From positions 1 to 64,000 of the forward strand of contig NZ_JOFV01000019.1 in the NCBI RefSeq assembly GCF_000718325.1: 64,000 nucleotides of DNA, given 5' to 3'. A model generated the notes under the pieces. That model had not been told where the DNA came from and did no database searches. It was given only the letters and a program-made list of their open reading frames with translations. Numbering within the stretch: position 1 is the first letter of the stretch; the number at the start of each line of letters is the position of its first letter. Made by a program: the position numbers and the translations under genes. Source of the stretch: Oerskovia turbata. Its GTDB lineage: Bacteria; Actinomycetota; Actinomycetes; Actinomycetales; Cellulomonadaceae. Below are positions 62,320 through 64,000 of the stretch, one piece after another.

Positions 62320-62340
62320 CACGCTGCTGCGGACCGGCGC

Positions 62341-63285
62341 TCAGCGCGCCAGGTCAGCCGGGTCCGTGTTCGCCCCGCACAGCACGACCGCGACGCGCTC
62401 ACCAGGGTCGGGCACGTACGTGCGCGACTCGAGCGCCGCGAGCGCCGCCGCGGCCCCGTGCTCGACGACGAGCCGCCGCTCGTCCCACAGGTGCCGGCGC
62501 GCGGTGACGATCGCGTCGTCGGACACCAGGACCGAGCGCACGTCGCCGTGCTGCGCGAGCGACAACGCCGTCTCGGACGTGCGGCGGGCGCCGAGCGAGT
62601 CGGCCGCGACCGACGCGACGGGCACGTCGACCACACAGCCGGCGTCGAGCGCGGCACGCAGGGCCTGCGCTCCGTGCGGCTCGACCGCCACGACCCTGAT
62701 CCTGTGCGGACGCGCCGCGGCCGCCACCCCGCTGAACAGCCCGCCACCACCGACAGCGACGACGACCGTGCTGACATCAGGGCGGGCCGCGACGATCTCC
62801 TGCAGGAGCGTGCCCGCCCCCGCCGCGACCAGGGGGTTGTCGTAGGCGTGCGACGCGAGGGCACCGGTCTCGGCCGCGAAGCGCTGCGCGGCGTCGAGGG
62901 CCTCGGCGTACTCGGACCCGACCTGATGGACCTCGGCGCCGAGGGTGCGCAGGCGCGCGACCTTGACCGGGGGCGCGTTCTCGGGCACGAACACCGTCGC
63001 CCGGACCCCGAGCGCCCGCGCAGCCCACGCGTTCGCCATGCCCGCGTTGCCGCCCGACGCGATGACGATCCCAGCGTCGGGCAGCGTGCCCGCGTCCAGG
63101 TGCGCACCCACGAAGTTCAGGGCACCGCGCGCCTTGAACGAACCCGTGTGCTGCATGAGCTCGAGCGCGAACACGCCCGTCGCGGCGCCGAGGGCCCCGG
63201 GGTCCATGGGCGCGAGCGCGACGGGCCGCACCTGCCCCGCGATGCGCTGCGCCGCGGCGAGGACGTCCAGGTGGTCGATGGTCAT
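62341..63285 (-). CDS. Threonine/serine dehydratase-like PLP enzyme
   Basis: 314-residue fold-type II pyridoxal-phosphate enzyme. Lys51 in HTGSFKARGA is the Schiff-base lysine; ASGGNAGMANAWAARALG is the substrate loop and VVAVGGGGLFSGVAAAA the phosphate-binding glycine loop. No C-terminal ACT domain, so it is not the feedback-regulated biosynthetic IlvA. It could deaminate threonine, serine or a hydroxy-amino acid. The next gene upstream on the same strand is a partial GntR regulator. Confidence 0.9.
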   Translation of the reverse strand: MTIDHLDVLAAAQRIAGQVRPVALAPMDPGALGAATGVFALELMQHTGSFKARGALNFVGAHLDAGTLPDAGIVIASGGNAGMANAWAARALGVRATVFVPENAPPVKVARLRTLGAEVHQVGSEYAEALDAAQRFAAETGALASHAYDNPLVAAGAGTLLQEIVAARPDVSTVVVAVGGGGLFSGVAAAARPHRIRVVAVEPHGAQALRAALDAGCVVDVPVASVAADSLGARRTSETALSLAQHGDVRSVLVSDDAIVTARRHLWDERRLVVEHGAAAALAALESRTYVPDPGERVAVVLCGANTDPADLAR

Positions 63286-63362
63286 GCGGAGTCCTCCGGT
63301 GGTGGGCGGCGGACCGGTGGGCCCAGAGAAACACTACGACGTGACGCCCCCGGGCGGGCGCC

Positions 63363-63428
63363 GAGGTAGAGGGCCGGCGTCGAGGTAGAGGGTTCCAGCC
63401 CTCTACCTCGACGACTCCCCTCTACCTC
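63363..63428. terminator. Nested double hairpin from GAGGTAGAGGG units
   Basis: Inner stem CGTCGAGGTAGAGGG (63378-63392) with 63399-63413 is perfect over 15 bp with a six-base loop; outer units GAGGTAGAGGG (63363-63373) and CCCTCTACCTC (63418-63428) can pair around it. Lies between two same-direction minus-strand genes. Confidence 0.65.
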
Positions 63429-63444
63429 GCGCCCGGGGTCCGGC

Positions 63445-64000
63445 TCACAGTCCTGCCTCGCGGTAGAAGCCCTCGATGTGCTCGCGCACGGCCGCGACCG
63501 CGCCCGCACCGTCGCCGCTCGCGACCGCGTCGAGGATCGCGCGGTGCTCGGCGCGCAGACGCACCGCGGTCCGGGGCCAGTCCTCCAACCGTTCCATGCC
63601 TGCCTCGACGTAGGACTCGATCGCCCCGCGGAGCCCGGTCATGACGGCCTCGACGAGCGCGTTGCCCGCGAGCCGGACGAGCTCCACGTGGAACGCCGCG
63701 TCGAGCTCACGGAAGCGGGCCGTGCCGATCGCAGGATCGTCCATGGCGTCGAGCAGCGCGACGGCGCCCGCGAGCCCTGCTCCCGAGGCCTTCGCGGCGG
63801 CCTGCCCGACCGCCCAGGTCTCCAGCAGCACCCGGGTCTCCACGACGTCCCGGACCACGAGCGTCCCGGACGCGACGTGCAGCCGCACGGCCGCACCGAG
63901 GCCTGCGGCGGGCCGGTCGATGACGGTGGCTCCGGCGTCGGGCCCTGAACCGACCGCGGTGCGGACGATGCCCATGGCCTCCAGGACACGCAGCGCCTCG
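63445..64000 (-). CDS. GntR-family regulator, FCD domain, N-terminus beyond window
   Basis: Visible part of 185 residues is open at base 64000. The first visible codons (EALRVLEAMGIVRTAVGSG) are the end of a winged helix, then an all-helical FCD domain: RDVVETRVLLETWAVGQAA, FRELDAAFHVELVRLAGN with metal-type Asp/His, RAEHRAILDAVASGD and VREHIEGFYREAG. The DNA-binding helices are outside the window. Its target may be the downstream dehydratase gene or its own operon. Confidence 0.88.
   Translation of the reverse strand, partial: EALRVLEAMGIVRTAVGSGPDAGATVIDRPAAGLGAAVRLHVASGTLVVRDVVETRVLLETWAVGQAAAKASGAGLAGAVALLDAMDDPAIGTARFRELDAAFHVELVRLAGNALVEAVMTGLRGAIESYVEAGMERLEDWPRTAVRLRAEHRAILDAVASGDGAGAVAAVREHIEGFYREAGL

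Overview
The window is very GC-rich (roughly 70-75% by eye), densely packed and rich in GTG starts, ATGA/GTGA gene overlaps and leaderless-looking promoters. GTP-type PEP carboxykinase, a RamB-like regulator, the YcnI/CopCD copper genes, xylose isomerase/xylulokinase with a ROK regulator, and chemotaxis genes together suggest a motile, plant-polymer-degrading actinobacterium of the Micrococcales, such as the Cellulomonas/Oerskovia/Cellulosimicrobium group. That placement is inference from gene content only. No rRNA, tRNA, insertion sequence, prophage or CRISPR array was seen.

Layout. 0-4.6 kb: minus-strand chemotaxis genes (cheA, cheW, 3' truncated methyl-accepting protein) preceded by two tiny genes. 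4.6-7.2 kb: two divergent genes of unknown function separated by a perfect CRP-type site. 7.2-10.8 kb: RamB-like regulator divergent from pckG with a shared inverted-repeat operator. 11-12.3 kb: trpS with a Trp-Trp-Trp leader peptide and alternative hairpins, bracketed by arrays of 22-nt repeats. 12.3-38.6 kb: a large sugar-acid catabolic region containing SMP-30 lactonase, FAH-family hydrolase, two 2-hydroxyacid dehydrogenases, three SDRs, an enolase-superfamily dehydratase, a ceramidase-like protein, a GntR/FCD regulator, two tandem Tat-exported beta-helix proteins, a Gfo/Idh oxidoreductase, a sugar ABC importer, an epimerase-like protein and a DHDPS-family aldolase. Six copies of the palindrome TTGCTATAGCAA or a close variant sit upstream of its transcription units, so it looks like one local regulon. 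An unrelated NTF2/DUF1269/GNAT group lies within it.

38.7-43.2 kb: trmL and a copper-handling operon (membrane protein, YcnI, CopC-CopD fusion, second YcnI). 43.3-47.3 kb: xylB, xylA and a divergent ROK regulator. 47.5-58.2 kb: mixed single genes, notably a natural fusion of a luciferase-like monooxygenase with an FAD-linked oxidase next to a MarR regulator, an orphan KAS III, a bile-salt-hydrolase-type enzyme, a carboxylesterase and an AIM24 protein. 58.4-64 kb: prfC, an ArsR regulator/MFS exporter pair with a clear operator, a threonine/serine dehydratase and a partial GntR regulator.

How the parts work together. In the central region the enzymes match the order of a non-phosphorylative sugar-acid route (sugar to lactone to acid to 2-keto-3-deoxy acid, oxidation, hydrolysis to pyruvate), with secreted beta-helix proteins that could release the substrate and an ABC importer to take it up. 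The substrate is not known. A second theme is the intergenic DNA: many long perfect hairpins fall into recognisable word families, one of which forms the 3' end of a coding sequence.
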